A stretch of DNA of 58,774 bases from an uncultured Bacilli bacterium (GTDB lineage: Bacteria; Bacillota_I; Bacilli_A; RF39; UBA660). Positions 42,870-52,290 of the stretch are shown here, piece by piece. Numbering within the stretch: the stretch's first letter is position 1; each line of letters begins with the position of its first letter. Below the pieces are notes generated by a model. The model was not told the DNA's origin, searched no databases, and was given only the letters and a program-made list of their open reading frames with translations. The position numbers and the translations under genes were made by a program. Location of the stretch: assembly GCA_944332265.1 (NCBI GenBank), contig CALVJQ010000008.1, forward strand, positions 1 through 58,774, given 5' to 3'.

Positions 42870-44402
42870 TCAACTTACTTCATAATTAACTGGTGATGAT
42901 GCAATACGCGTTATATTATCAGCTAACTTAATCGTCTTTCCATTATACTTATATAAATCTCCACGTGACTTAGAAGTACTATAATCTTTAATATAATAAA
43001 TTAAATCATCTTTAATATATTCAAAAGTATAAACATCATCTGCTATTTTCTTTCCTTCGCCACCACTAGTGACATATAAATCCCCTGTCGTCTTATAATC
43101 TTTTAGATAATATATCTTATTTCCCTTCTTGTTAATTGTAATTAAACTATAATTAACATCTTTATCGATTTCTTTCGCCTTACCGCGACTAGCCATATAT
43201 AAAGTTCCTCTTGAATTACTATCTACATCTGCTACAAAAGCAAAACCATTATTATATGAATATAAATATCCACTAACATCACTAGCAATAGTCTTAACAT
43301 CACCTATTTTAGAACCTTTTATTTTAACATACTTAACTTCACTATCACCATTTATATAATATATATCTTTTCCATCATATATCTTAACAGTTCTAATACT
43401 AGTTAATTCATCTTCTATTATAACATCATCACTACCAACCTTTTGATAATGCAAAGTATATAAACCATCTTTAATAGTTGAATATATTACCTGTTTATTT
43501 AAAACATCATACGCACTAACACTATAAATATCTTTAGCTACTTCTACTTCTTTCTTGCCATCATAATAGAAAATCTTTTTAGTATCATCACTCTCTACAT
43601 ACATAATCTTTTCACAATTATCATCACTATAATAAGAACTTACATTTTTAGCAATAACTTTATCTTCATCTTTCTTAATATCATATATTACCAAATCACG
43701 ATCTTTATTAATATAAACAACTTTTTTACTATCAAGAGATATCTTTATTTGTTTATCATATTCTTCCGTAACTTTAGCTCGATCATCTTTTTTAGGATTT
43801 ATACTTCTTACATAAACTTTATCTTCTTTTTCATACAATATTTTATCTTTAGTTATACCTAGTATATCACTTACATCTTTTTCAATTTTCTTATCTTCTT
43901 TATAATTATAAACTCTTAAAGAATTATCATCACTTAAAGCTACAATATATTTATCATCATCCGTAAAAGTAAATGTAATAACATTATCAATAATTTTTAT
44001 AGTTTCTCCATTTTGTTTGGCATCATACAAATATAAGTCCTCATTTTTCATAAATAAAACATATCTCTCAGTATTATTAGCATAAACTACGTTACTTATA
44101 CTTTCCCCAACAGCTAACTTAACAGCATCTTCGTCATTTTTAGCATTACTATCTAAAAGATATAAATCACCATCACTATTATTATAAACAACTGGATAAT
44201 CTAAATCTTTACTAGTAAAAATATTTCCCAAAAAGATAACAAACAGTATTAAAACAATAGCTCCTAAAATAACATTTCCCGTTACAGGACCTATCTTAAC
44301 TTCTCTTAAAGCCTTAAAACTATTTTTTATAACTCTTCCTAATTTCTTTAAAAACTTTTTAATTCCTATTAAATTAATTTTTTTAAAATCCATAGTTTTC
44401 AT
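42870..44402 (-). CDS. Membrane-anchored beta-propeller-like protein
   Basis: 510 residues. A basic N-terminus of about 40 residues and one TM helix at about 43-64 precede a long outside region. That region has repeated units of the type DLYLYDAKQNGETIK, DLVIYDIKKDEDKVIA and NKIYYLKDYKTTGDLYV, each ending in small beta hairpins. Spacing and composition suggest a TolB/WD-like propeller of about eight to nine blades. RBS AAGGAG. There is no sortase signal, so it stays anchored by its N-terminus. It is monocistronic. A role in cell-wall sensing or assembly is possible, but no function can be stated. Confidence 0.65.
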   Translation of the reverse strand: MKTMDFKKINLIGIKKFLKKLGRVIKNSFKALREVKIGPVTGNVILGAIVLILFVIFLGNIFTSKDLDYPVVYNNSDGDLYLLDSNAKNDEDAVKLAVGESISNVVYANNTERYVLFMKNEDLYLYDAKQNGETIKIIDNVITFTFTDDDKYIVALSDDNSLRVYNYKEDKKIEKDVSDILGITKDKILYEKEDKVYVRSINPKKDDRAKVTEEYDKQIKISLDSKKVVYINKDRDLVIYDIKKDEDKVIAKNVSSYYSDDNCEKIMYVESDDTKKIFYYDGKKEVEVAKDIYSVSAYDVLNKQVIYSTIKDGLYTLHYQKVGSDDVIIEDELTSIRTVKIYDGKDIYYINGDSEVKYVKIKGSKIGDVKTIASDVSGYLYSYNNGFAFVADVDSNSRGTLYMASRGKAKEIDKDVNYSLITINKKGNKIYYLKDYKTTGDLYVTSGGEGKKIADDVYTFEYIKDDLIYYIKDYSTSKSRGDLYKYNGKTIKLADNITRIASSPVNYEVS

Positions 44403-44472
44403 AATAAAAACTCCTTACCTAATAACTACTTAAATTATATTATTTCTATATAACAAAATCAATATTATAAAA

Positions 44473-45600
44473 TTAATCAACAATATTATTATATTCACTA
44501 ACTAAAAAATCATCAGTCATGCCTGCTATATAATCTATTACTTTACGTTCATCAGTTGTATTATTTAAATACTCCAAAGACATATCATCTAAAAAAATTG
44601 TGAATATATGACTATTCCTATTATTTGTCTTAATGTCATTTAAACATTTTTTAAATACTTTTTTAAACATATCCTCATACAACTTAAGCATTTCATCAGT
44701 ATTAGCTTTAGCATATATATGTTCATAATTAAATGCTTTTAGACTTTTAATCGCCTTAAAGACTTCATCACTCATACATAAATAATCTTTATCTAAACTA
44801 TTCTCGATTAAATCAACATTTATTGTATTTATAATTTCACGATTAGTTATTCCTAATACTGAAGAAATTTCTTTTGGTATCTCCTCTTTTTTAATAACAC
44901 CCATTCTAATAGCATCTTCAATATCTCTCCCAATATAAGCAATAATATCACTTATTCTAACAACACAACCCTCTAAAGTCATTGGTACTAATTTTTTTAC
45001 AATTGTACTATCAATATAAGTTTTATTATATTCATCTAAAAATTCTTCTTTAGTTTTCTTTTTAGGGCGATATTCTTTTAATTCTAATTCGCCATTATGA
45101 CACATAATAGCATCCAAAACTTGTAACGTAATATTACATCCAACACCATTATTTTCCAAAACCATTAATGTTCTTACACTTTGAATATTATGATTAAAAT
45201 ATCCTTCCCCATACTCTTGGCTAATTTCATTTAAAATTCGTTCTCCTGCATGACCAAAAGGAACATGTCCCAAATCATGACCAAGTGCAGCTGCTTCTAT
45301 TAAATCCTCATTAAGCCTTAAAGCTCTTCCTATTGTTCTAGCTATTTTACTAACCATTTGAACATGTGTCATTCTCTTACTTATATTATCATTATCATTA
45401 AAAGAAAAAACTTGCGTTTTATCCATATACCTTGTATAAGAAAGAGAATAAACTATTCGATCACTATCACGATAAAAAGGTGTTCTAAAATCATTATCCC
45501 TAATAGCTTTAAACCTATATGCTTCACTATCTTTACAAGCATATAAAGATAAATACTTATTTCTTAAAGCCATATTCTCTTTTATTTTATCCAAATTCAT
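44473..45600 (-). CDS. HD-domain dGTPase-like triphosphohydrolase
   Basis: 375 residues from the ATG at 45600, preceded by AGGTGG. The open frame continues 25 codons upstream without a site. HD metal-binding motifs are HVQMVSKIARTIG, LGHDLGHVPFGHAGE (HD) and RISDIIAYIGRD. The N-terminal FRTPFYRDSDRIVYS block is typical of the deoxyguanosinetriphosphate triphosphohydrolase-like family, which controls dNTP pools. It is shorter than E. coli Dgt (505) but matches the Firmicutes type. Nucleotide specificity is not readable. Confidence 0.9.
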   Translation of the reverse strand: MNLDKIKENMALRNKYLSLYACKDSEAYRFKAIRDNDFRTPFYRDSDRIVYSLSYTRYMDKTQVFSFNDNDNISKRMTHVQMVSKIARTIGRALRLNEDLIEAAALGHDLGHVPFGHAGERILNEISQEYGEGYFNHNIQSVRTLMVLENNGVGCNITLQVLDAIMCHNGELELKEYRPKKKTKEEFLDEYNKTYIDSTIVKKLVPMTLEGCVVRISDIIAYIGRDIEDAIRMGVIKKEEIPKEISSVLGITNREIINTINVDLIENSLDKDYLCMSDEVFKAIKSLKAFNYEHIYAKANTDEMLKLYEDMFKKVFKKCLNDIKTNNRNSHIFTIFLDDMSLEYLNNTTDERKVIDYIAGMTDDFLVSEYNNIVD

Positions 45601-45638
45601 AATTTTACCACCTAATATAATTATACCATGGATTAAAA

Positions 45639-45661
45639 AAATACAACATAACTGTTGTACT
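45639..45661 (-). terminator. Terminator of the reductase gene
   Basis: The stem TACAACA/TGTTGTA (45642-45648 with 45653-45659), four-base loop, followed on the minus strand by TTTTTTTAA. Confidence 0.8.
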
Positions 45662-45664
45662 TTA

Positions 45665-46822
45665 TTATCTAACAATAATTTCTACATCACTTAATGGATA
45701 TGTAGAACATGGATGAATATAATTAAACTTCTTATCAGCATTAGATCTCTTATCATTTATAATCTTAACTTCACCTTTTACTAGTTCACTACGACACAAA
45801 CCACAAACTCCTACTTGGCATTTACTAGGTATATATATTCCCCCATCTTCAATAGCTTGTAAAAGAGTCTTATTATTATAACAAGGAATATCAAATTTTT
45901 CACCATTTACATAAATCCCCAAATTATATTTAACAACTCTTTTTATATTACAAACTGGTAAAAAAGAATCATAACGAATAAATTTCTTTGGTAATTTAAA
46001 TTCTTCTAATTCCTTATCCAAATACTTTAATAATCCTTCATCACCCGCTACAAAAAAACTTGTTTCACCATCTCTATAAACTGACTTAATTTTATCAGTT
46101 GAAACATAACCAGTTAAATACCCATCTTTTTCTTCTTCTGCTAAAACAAAATTAACTCTAACTTTAGTAGATTTACTATCTAATTCTCTTAATTCTTCTT
46201 TAAACAAAATGTCACTTTCTAATTTAGCACTATAAAATAAAGTTAAATTAAAATTTTCTATTCCATCTACAATTGCTTGAATCATTGAATAAATAGGCAT
46301 AATTCCTTTATCAGAAACAATTGCTATTACATTATCTTCATCTCTTAATGGTTCGTAATAAAAATCGCCAAATGGCGCTGTTATCGCAAATTTTTCATTT
46401 ATTTTAACCGAATTAAACAAATAATGATCCACAATATTCTCAGTATCATTAACTGTAATTTGATACTCACCATCTGCTACTTTCATAGGACTAGATGTAA
46501 GACTATAAGCCTTTGTATAATATATTCCCTCAACATTAACTGTTATAGCAATTTTTTGTCCTGCTCTAAATGGAGCTAAACTCTCCTTACCTTGACTAGA
46601 AAGAATAATACTTTTATATTTATCATTCTCCTTTAAAACTTTTTTTACGGTAACAATCAATCGTGAGGGACTAATTATATCAACTAAATCTCCTAACTTA
46701 GAATCTTTAGTATTTATAAGCATATCCTCTCCAGACTCTAACCACTTATTTCTCTCATCTCCAAGTTTTTTAAATTTTTGTTCATCAAAAACTCCTAAAG
46801 AGCGAATTTTTATCTTTTCCAC
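45665..46822 (-). CDS. Flavin reductase with C-terminal plant-type 2Fe-2S ferredoxin domain
   Basis: 385 residues. A ferredoxin-NADP reductase-like beta barrel (about 50-150, RAGQKIAITV ... KAYSLTSSP) and a nucleotide-binding domain (about 160-280) are followed by a ferredoxin domain. The latter has C-x4-C-x2-C (KCQVGVCGLC) and a last Cys in IHPCSTYP, the 2Fe-2S ligand set. It should pass electrons from NAD(P)H to its neighbour. The start is GTG at 46822, overlapping the flavoprotein gene by one base. The order resembles the reductase half of Hcr or phenol-hydroxylase systems. The acceptor is probably the CrtI-like partner. Confidence 0.85.
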   Translation of the reverse strand: MEKIKIRSLGVFDEQKFKKLGDERNKWLESGEDMLINTKDSKLGDLVDIISPSRLIVTVKKVLKENDKYKSIILSSQGKESLAPFRAGQKIAITVNVEGIYYTKAYSLTSSPMKVADGEYQITVNDTENIVDHYLFNSVKINEKFAITAPFGDFYYEPLRDEDNVIAIVSDKGIMPIYSMIQAIVDGIENFNLTLFYSAKLESDILFKEELRELDSKSTKVRVNFVLAEEEKDGYLTGYVSTDKIKSVYRDGETSFFVAGDEGLLKYLDKELEEFKLPKKFIRYDSFLPVCNIKRVVKYNLGIYVNGEKFDIPCYNNKTLLQAIEDGGIYIPSKCQVGVCGLCRSELVKGEVKIINDKRSNADKKFNYIHPCSTYPLSDVEIIVR

Positions 46823-48342
46823 TACTTATCACCTTTTATTTCTTTTAAAACATCCATAGCTACTTCATATCCACTAATAAATGAAGAATTATAACCAAAT
46901 ATATCACCATCAAATCCACCACATAAATATAAACCATCTATATACCTTTCATTTTTATAATTAAGTAATCTAGGTATATAATTATCTAATCCACTTAAAC
47001 GATATCCATAAGTACTACCACTTTGTATGTCATTAATTGTGAAATTAGTAATTGGACTTACTATTTCTATTTCTTCTATATAATCAGCTATTTTAACTTT
47101 AGTATACTTTTGGAATACCTGAATAAGTCTTTGAGCTATCTCACGGTCATCACCAAAAAGACTATCTTCTGTTACATAATTAGTATAACAATCATCAAAA
47201 AATATCGTATTTAAACTAATTAAACAAGTCCCTGCTGGTGAAACACTACTATTTGCATTATTATAAACAAAAGATATTTGATTACCATTAGCTATCTCTT
47301 TCATACGATTAAATTCTAAATCACTATCTAAAGAATGATAAATAATATATGTATAGTCATTTAATCCTAATTCAGAAGCACTTCTATTTAATGCTAAGTT
47401 AACTGTAAATAATCTTCCACCTAATTCTCTCTTATTCATATTTTTTAATGCTTCTCTTGGAATTTCACTAGGTTCTATCAAACTTCCATATACATTCCAC
47501 ATATTACTATTAACAATAACCTTATTTGCATAATAAACATTACCATCTAATAACTTAACCCCATTTACCTGACCATCTTCAACTAACAACTTAACAACTT
47601 TACTATTAAGTTTTAATTCTCCCCCTTTTTCCAAAAACTCATTAGCTATAGTTAAAGATATATCATAACCATTATTAGAAGGTACTTCTAAACCATACTC
47701 TAACATATTTAATAAAGAAACAGCATAAGAAACAAAAGATATTTCTATCTCACTACTTCCCCAATATATCCACAAGACATCCAATATTTCTTGAGCTTCT
47801 AAAGGAACATCAATAGCATCTAAAACTTTACTAAGAGAATATCCTGCTACCCTCATAAAATTATTATATTCTTCTTTAATATAATCATAATCTATATTAT
47901 CTTTATGTGTAACTACATAATTTAAAGCTTCACGACACTCTCTAGCTAATTCAAAAAACTCTTCTAATTTAGAACGTGACCCAGGAACAAGTTCCTCTAT
48001 TTTTTCAATATAATTTTCAACACCTAAAGGTAACACTACATTTTTATCTGGTGTTATAAAATGACATAATTCAGATACTTGGGCAAAATCTATTTTTTTA
48101 TCTATATTAAGTTTCTTAAATAAACTTCTTAACATATATGATTCATTATTATTATTTTTCAAATATAATTTATTAAAGGTCAAATCAAAATTAAATCTTC
48201 CTTTTCTTATTTCTCTTGAAAAACCACCTATATTATTATGTTCATCTAATAATAATACTTTATATCCATCATTTAATAAAGTAAGAGCACTAATTAACCC
48301 ACTATTTCCTGCACCCACTACTATTACATCATAACTATCCAT
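46822..48342 (-). CDS. CrtI/phytoene-desaturase-like FAD oxidoreductase
   Basis: 506 residues. The N-terminal FAD motif VIVVGAGNSGLISALTLLNDGYKVLLLDE (GxGxxG) is followed by the NIGGFSRE loop. The C-terminal FAD-binding patch is GLYLCGGFDGDIFGYNSSFISGYEVAMDVL. The overall architecture is that of phytoene desaturases, prolycopene isomerases and related amine/lipid oxidoreductases. No carotenoid genes are nearby. It has AGAAGGTG before the ATG and is coupled to the 2Fe-2S reductase downstream, so it probably needs an electron supply. The substrate is unknown. Confidence 0.82.
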   Translation of the reverse strand: MDSYDVIVVGAGNSGLISALTLLNDGYKVLLLDEHNNIGGFSREIRKGRFNFDLTFNKLYLKNNNNESYMLRSLFKKLNIDKKIDFAQVSELCHFITPDKNVVLPLGVENYIEKIEELVPGSRSKLEEFFELARECREALNYVVTHKDNIDYDYIKEEYNNFMRVAGYSLSKVLDAIDVPLEAQEILDVLWIYWGSSEIEISFVSYAVSLLNMLEYGLEVPSNNGYDISLTIANEFLEKGGELKLNSKVVKLLVEDGQVNGVKLLDGNVYYANKVIVNSNMWNVYGSLIEPSEIPREALKNMNKRELGGRLFTVNLALNRSASELGLNDYTYIIYHSLDSDLEFNRMKEIANGNQISFVYNNANSSVSPAGTCLISLNTIFFDDCYTNYVTEDSLFGDDREIAQRLIQVFQKYTKVKIADYIEEIEIVSPITNFTINDIQSGSTYGYRLSGLDNYIPRLLNYKNERYIDGLYLCGGFDGDIFGYNSSFISGYEVAMDVLKEIKGDK

Positions 48343-48375
48343 AACACACCTTCTATTCTTTTCTTATTATACCAT

Positions 48376-48403
48376 TTAAAAAAGAGCATTTCTACTGCTC
48401 TTT
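48376..48403 (-). terminator. Terminator of the ABC permease gene
   Basis: The stem AAAGAGCA/TGCTCTTT (48381-48388 with 48396-48403), seven-base loop, followed on the minus strand by T. It also carries the TATAAT of the CrtI-like gene immediately downstream. Confidence 0.85.
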
Positions 48404-49989
48404 TAATTAATTAAATTCATTTTTAATTTTTTATGTCTAACTATTAAATATAAAAGCAAAAATATTAGTAAAAAAAGCATTCCTAAAGCATAACCACCCA
48501 ATAACAACTCATATTCGCCATAAAGTGGTAAAAAGAAAGGACCTATCCCAATAATAATTGCTAAAAAAGTTGGAATAAATGAAATTATTCTCCCCTTAAT
48601 AATTACATTATCATCAGTTTCATTTTTTTCAATAAAACGATAATCTAAAACAATAGAAGTTAAACTAACAAATAATAAAGCAATAAAAGGAATAACATAA
48701 GAATATATAATCGTCCATTTAGGTATTTCTAAATAAAACCAAACTAAAGAACCATTAATAATTACAAAAATACTACCTATTAATATACTAGGTATCCATT
48801 TACCTAAAATAATCTCCATCATATTTAAAGGCATAGAACATAATACTTGTATATTATCTTTTTCTAAACTAAAAGAAGAAATAGCACTATTATTTAAAGT
48901 TACAAACATAGCTAATATCATTGGTAAATAAGTATTAAAATATAACATAAAATTATTAATCTTTTTAAATCTATCTAAATCTATAACATTTAACAAAATA
49001 AATAAAACAATACTAAAAATAAATAAAGTAACAACAGAGCTTCTAAAATACACTTTATTATTTATAATACAACATAATTCTTTTCTAACTATTCCTAGAA
49101 TTTGACCTAATTTAAATTTCTTTTTATAAACAAAACTAGAAGCTTTCTTAATTCCTTTAAGTAATGAACACATTCTTAAATAATTATTAGTAATAAATAA
49201 ACTATATATATATATTACTATAATAGGAAGACTAATTAAAATAATAAAACTAAATAAACTTCCCCTATTTAAAGCTATATCAAATATCATAATTAAAGGA
49301 TATAATAATTTTATTTTATTATTAAAGATATCCAACAACTTATTTAAATTACCTCCATATTTAAATATATCTTTAAATAATAAAAAGATTCCCCCTAAAA
49401 CAACTCCTACTATCATAATCTTTATTATTTTAAATAATAATGAATCATTAGTCTTTAACTTAAATAAATCATTTAAATAAGCAATTATTGTCGATATAAC
49501 AATCGGTATAAAAGGAATAATCAACAAACTACATATATACATTAAAACAAATAATTCACTTACATTAATTCCATAACTAAGATAACTTAATAATATTGCT
49601 CCCATTATTACTATTACATAAAATAAATTACGAATATAAATTACAAATAATTTACTTAATAATATTTGATATCTTGTAACTGGCATTGAAAACAATACAT
49701 CATTATCATTATTCTTAAATAATATCGGTTCTATATTAATAATATTAGAAATCATACAAATTAATGAACTAATAAAAAAACCAATATTAAATATAATATA
49801 ACTATTATTAATTTTTATATATGAAAATAAAGAGTATATAACATATCCATAAAATAAACCTATCAAAACCGTTATAACCATTTTCTTTTCTAAATTACTT
49901 TTTACTCCTTCACTACGAGCAACAATTATTTTATTAATATCAAATAAACCTAGTAAATTAATATATATTAACTTTATTAACTTATTCAT
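48403..49989 (-). CDS. ABC-2 type exporter permease
   Basis: 528 residues, with about 12 hydrophobic helices in two blocks separated by a hydrophilic segment near 285-300 (KKASSFVYKKKFKLGQILG). The FSMPVTRYQILLSKLF and LCSMPLNMMEIILGKW repeats are typical elements of ABC-2 permeases of the type that export peptides or lipids. The ATG at 49989 lies inside the end of the ATPase gene. GGAG sits ten bases upstream. It forms a unit with the ATPase and a PH-like protein. The substrate is not identifiable. Confidence 0.88.
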   Translation of the reverse strand: MNKLIKLIYINLLGLFDINKIIVARSEGVKSNLEKKMVITVLIGLFYGYVIYSLFSYIKINNSYIIFNIGFFISSLICMISNIINIEPILFKNNDNDVLFSMPVTRYQILLSKLFVIYIRNLFYVIVIMGAILLSYLSYGINVSELFVLMYICSLLIIPFIPIVISTIIAYLNDLFKLKTNDSLLFKIIKIMIVGVVLGGIFLLFKDIFKYGGNLNKLLDIFNNKIKLLYPLIMIFDIALNRGSLFSFIILISLPIIVIYIYSLFITNNYLRMCSLLKGIKKASSFVYKKKFKLGQILGIVRKELCCIINNKVYFRSSVVTLFIFSIVLFILLNVIDLDRFKKINNFMLYFNTYLPMILAMFVTLNNSAISSFSLEKDNIQVLCSMPLNMMEIILGKWIPSILIGSIFVIINGSLVWFYLEIPKWTIIYSYVIPFIALLFVSLTSIVLDYRFIEKNETDDNVIIKGRIISFIPTFLAIIIGIGPFFLPLYGEYELLLGGYALGMLFLLIFLLLYLIVRHKKLKMNLIN

Positions 49990-50695
49990 CGCCAACTAAC
50001 TCCATAAATGTTTGCTCTAGTGTTTTATCTTTTATAATTCTTTCCATATCTCCATCAGCAATTAGTTTACCATCTTTAATAATAGCTATTCTATTACATA
50101 ATCTTTCTGCTACATCTAAAACATGAGTTGAGAAAAAGATAATCTTTCCTTCATTAGCTTTTTCCTTAAGTAATTCTTTTAAAGTAAATGATGCTTTAGG
50201 ATCTAATCCAACAAATGGTTCATCTAAAACATACAATTTAGGATTATGCATAAAAGCAGCAATAAGTACTAATTTTTGCTTCATACCATGTGAGTAACTA
50301 CTTATCAAATTTCCAAGTTCATTATATAATTCAAATTTATTAGCATATTTCTTTATTTGCTCTTCACGTTCTTTATACGTCATCTCATAAATATCCGCAA
50401 TAAAATTCAAATACTGAATACCTGTTAAATATTCATATAATATAGGATTATCCGGAACATAAGCAATATTCTTTTTATATTCAATTGGTTTCTTTAAAAT
50501 ACTTATTTTATCTAATAAAATATCTCCATCTGTTATATGATTTATCCCTACAATAGATTTAATAGTAGTTGTCTTACCAACTCCATTTCGCCCAACAAAA
50601 GCATATATATCTCCCTCACGTACAGAAAGATTTAAATTGTCAATAACCCTTTTACCTTCTATATACTCCATACAATAATTTTTTATCTGCAACAC
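49982..50695 (-). CDS. ABC transporter ATP-binding protein
   Basis: 237 residues. Walker A is GRNGVGKTTT (about 35-44), the signature SYSHGMKQKL is slightly degenerate (SHG for SGG), Walker B is LYVLDEPFVGLD, and the switch His is in FFSTHVLD. It powers the ABC-2 permease that overlaps its 3' end. It starts with GTG at 50695, seven bases after GAGGTG. This GTG overlaps the stop of the PH-like gene by one base, so the three proteins are translated in step. Confidence 0.95.
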   Translation of the reverse strand: MLQIKNYCMEYIEGKRVIDNLNLSVREGDIYAFVGRNGVGKTTTIKSIVGINHITDGDILLDKISILKKPIEYKKNIAYVPDNPILYEYLTGIQYLNFIADIYEMTYKEREEQIKKYANKFELYNELGNLISSYSHGMKQKLVLIAAFMHNPKLYVLDEPFVGLDPKASFTLKELLKEKANEGKIIFFSTHVLDVAERLCNRIAIIKDGKLIADGDMERIIKDKTLEQTFMELVGDE

Positions 50696-51225
50696 TAAAA
50701 ATCACCTCTATCCAAAACTTTCTGCATCTTCATTAATTTCTCTACTATCGTTTTTCTATTCTCCATAATATCAGTACTATTAAATCCCCAATATCTCTTA
50801 GCAAAATAAACTCTAACTTTTTCCAATCTTCCACTTGAGCTGATATAAGAAAAATATACAAAATAAATTCCAATAAAACTTCTCACATTTATACTTCTTA
50901 TCTTAGTAAAAGGAATCTCTTCTATCTTCTTAATTCCCATTCCTAATCTCTTAAAACGAATATAAACTAATCTATTCTCTGTTAATCCAAGTCCTGCCTT
51001 ACGCGTTACTAAATAATAAAACATCCCTAATATTATAAAAAAATAAAATATCAAATAATAATTATAACTATATCTTGTTAATATTGGAAAGAAAAAAGCA
51101 TCAATAAAAATCGCCACTAATAATATTTTTATCGTATCCCCATACCATGAACAAAAAATCTTACTTTTTACTTTTTCTTCACTATATTCATCTATTAACT
51201 TTAAATACTTATATAAATTAAACAT
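50695..51225 (-). CDS. Two-helix membrane protein with a bacterial PH-like domain
   Basis: 176 residues. Two TM helices at about 30-75 form a hairpin, followed by a beta-rich domain (GLTENRLVYIRFKRLGMGIKKIEEIPFTKIRSINVRSFIG). It has the LTxxRLxY..I.xxxI.S.x pattern of bacterial PH domains such as YdbT/YcxB. The C-terminus is helical. GTGGTGAT precedes the ATG. It is the first gene of the exporter operon, so it probably helps the exporter or responds to its substrate. The family assignment is by pattern. Confidence 0.72.
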   Translation of the reverse strand: MFNLYKYLKLIDEYSEEKVKSKIFCSWYGDTIKILLVAIFIDAFFFPILTRYSYNYYLIFYFFIILGMFYYLVTRKAGLGLTENRLVYIRFKRLGMGIKKIEEIPFTKIRSINVRSFIGIYFVYFSYISSSGRLEKVRVYFAKRYWGFNSTDIMENRKTIVEKLMKMQKVLDRGDF

Positions 51226-51249
51226 AGTATCACCACTTAAAGTATAACA

Positions 51250-51277
51250 TAAAAAAAAGTATTATCCCTAATACTTT
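51250..51277 (-). terminator. Terminator of the SWIM-domain gene
   Basis: The stem AAAGTATTA/TAATACTTT (51256-51264 with 51269-51277), four-base loop, eight T on the minus strand. Confidence 0.88.
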
Positions 51278-52289
51278 ATTTTAACTTAAATTCTTCCAAT
51301 GCCTTAGATAAACTACAATTATCATCATCTTCTATTACTTCAAATAATAATTTGCCATTTTCTACAGGATTTAAAGGCAAAATCATTCCATCTGGTGTCA
51401 CTATATAAAGCTTGCCATTTCTAATACCAAAACTATAATAAAAATTTCTTAATGTTACCTTATCTAGTAAAGACTCTTCTTTACCTAAAAACTTAACTTT
51501 ATAAAAATTATTAAATCTATTTTCTCTTATAGCTAATAAAACAGCATATATATGTTTACAATAATAACGTGCTTTACAATTACACCATAACAAAGTATGT
51601 TCTTTATCAACTTCCTCAATCATAACTAAATAAGGAATACGATCTTCAACAATTGCTAAATACTTATTATCAACTTTCTCTAAAAATAATACTCTATTCT
51701 GTTCAAATAACTCTGTACCTTTACTAATACTTAAACTTCTAAATATTTTTGTTGAATCTCCTTTTAAAATATTAAATTTTATTGGTTTCAAACAATTATA
51801 TCCTTCCTCAGTTCCATCAAATTTAGCGAATATTTCATTTAAAAATACTTCCATCCCTCTAGGTAAATAAGAAAAAATTAAAGCCAAAGGATCAATAAAT
51901 TTCTCCCACTCTAAAGGAAGAAAGCGATCAAAAACATATTCTTTATTTTCTTTTAAATATGTTAACAATTCAACTCTATCACCTATTATATCATCATTTA
52001 GATAAAAGCCACTTTCATAATCAATTTCTGCTAACTTTTCAATTATCTTTGTCGAAATAAACTTTGTTAACATCTGAACATTAATATAACTTTCAAGATG
52101 TTTAATATTTAAAAAATTCAAATCAACCCAAACAATTTTATAAACAGCAATTTTAGGTACATAATCAAAACGTATATATATATTATTTCCATTATAATCA
52201 GCTAAATAAATAGAAAACACTAATTCATGACCTTTTTTCACTAAATAGTCATTAATTTTATCAAAACTACTTTTTTTATTATTAAACAT
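51276..52289 (-). CDS. SWIM zinc-finger protein
   Basis: About 337 residues. The only recognisable motif is a SWIM finger, CNCKARYYCKH (C-x-C-x5-C-x-H), near the last third. SWIM fingers bind DNA or protein and occur in Rad51-paralogue partners and SNF2 helicases, but no helicase is here. The N-terminal 220 residues are unassigned alpha/beta. I take the ATG at 52289, one base after the upstream stop. The ATG at 52298 overlaps that gene and has no site, and both have weak ribosome signals. It is co-transcribed with the CmpB-type membrane protein. Confidence 0.7.
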   Translation of the reverse strand: MFNNKKSSFDKINDYLVKKGHELVFSIYLADYNGNNIYIRFDYVPKIAVYKIVWVDLNFLNIKHLESYINVQMLTKFISTKIIEKLAEIDYESGFYLNDDIIGDRVELLTYLKENKEYVFDRFLPLEWEKFIDPLALIFSYLPRGMEVFLNEIFAKFDGTEEGYNCLKPIKFNILKGDSTKIFRSLSISKGTELFEQNRVLFLEKVDNKYLAIVEDRIPYLVMIEEVDKEHTLLWCNCKARYYCKHIYAVLLAIRENRFNNFYKVKFLGKEESLLDKVTLRNFYYSFGIRNGKLYIVTPDGMILPLNPVENGKLLFEVIEDDDNCSLSKALEEFKLK

Positions 52290-52290
52290 T

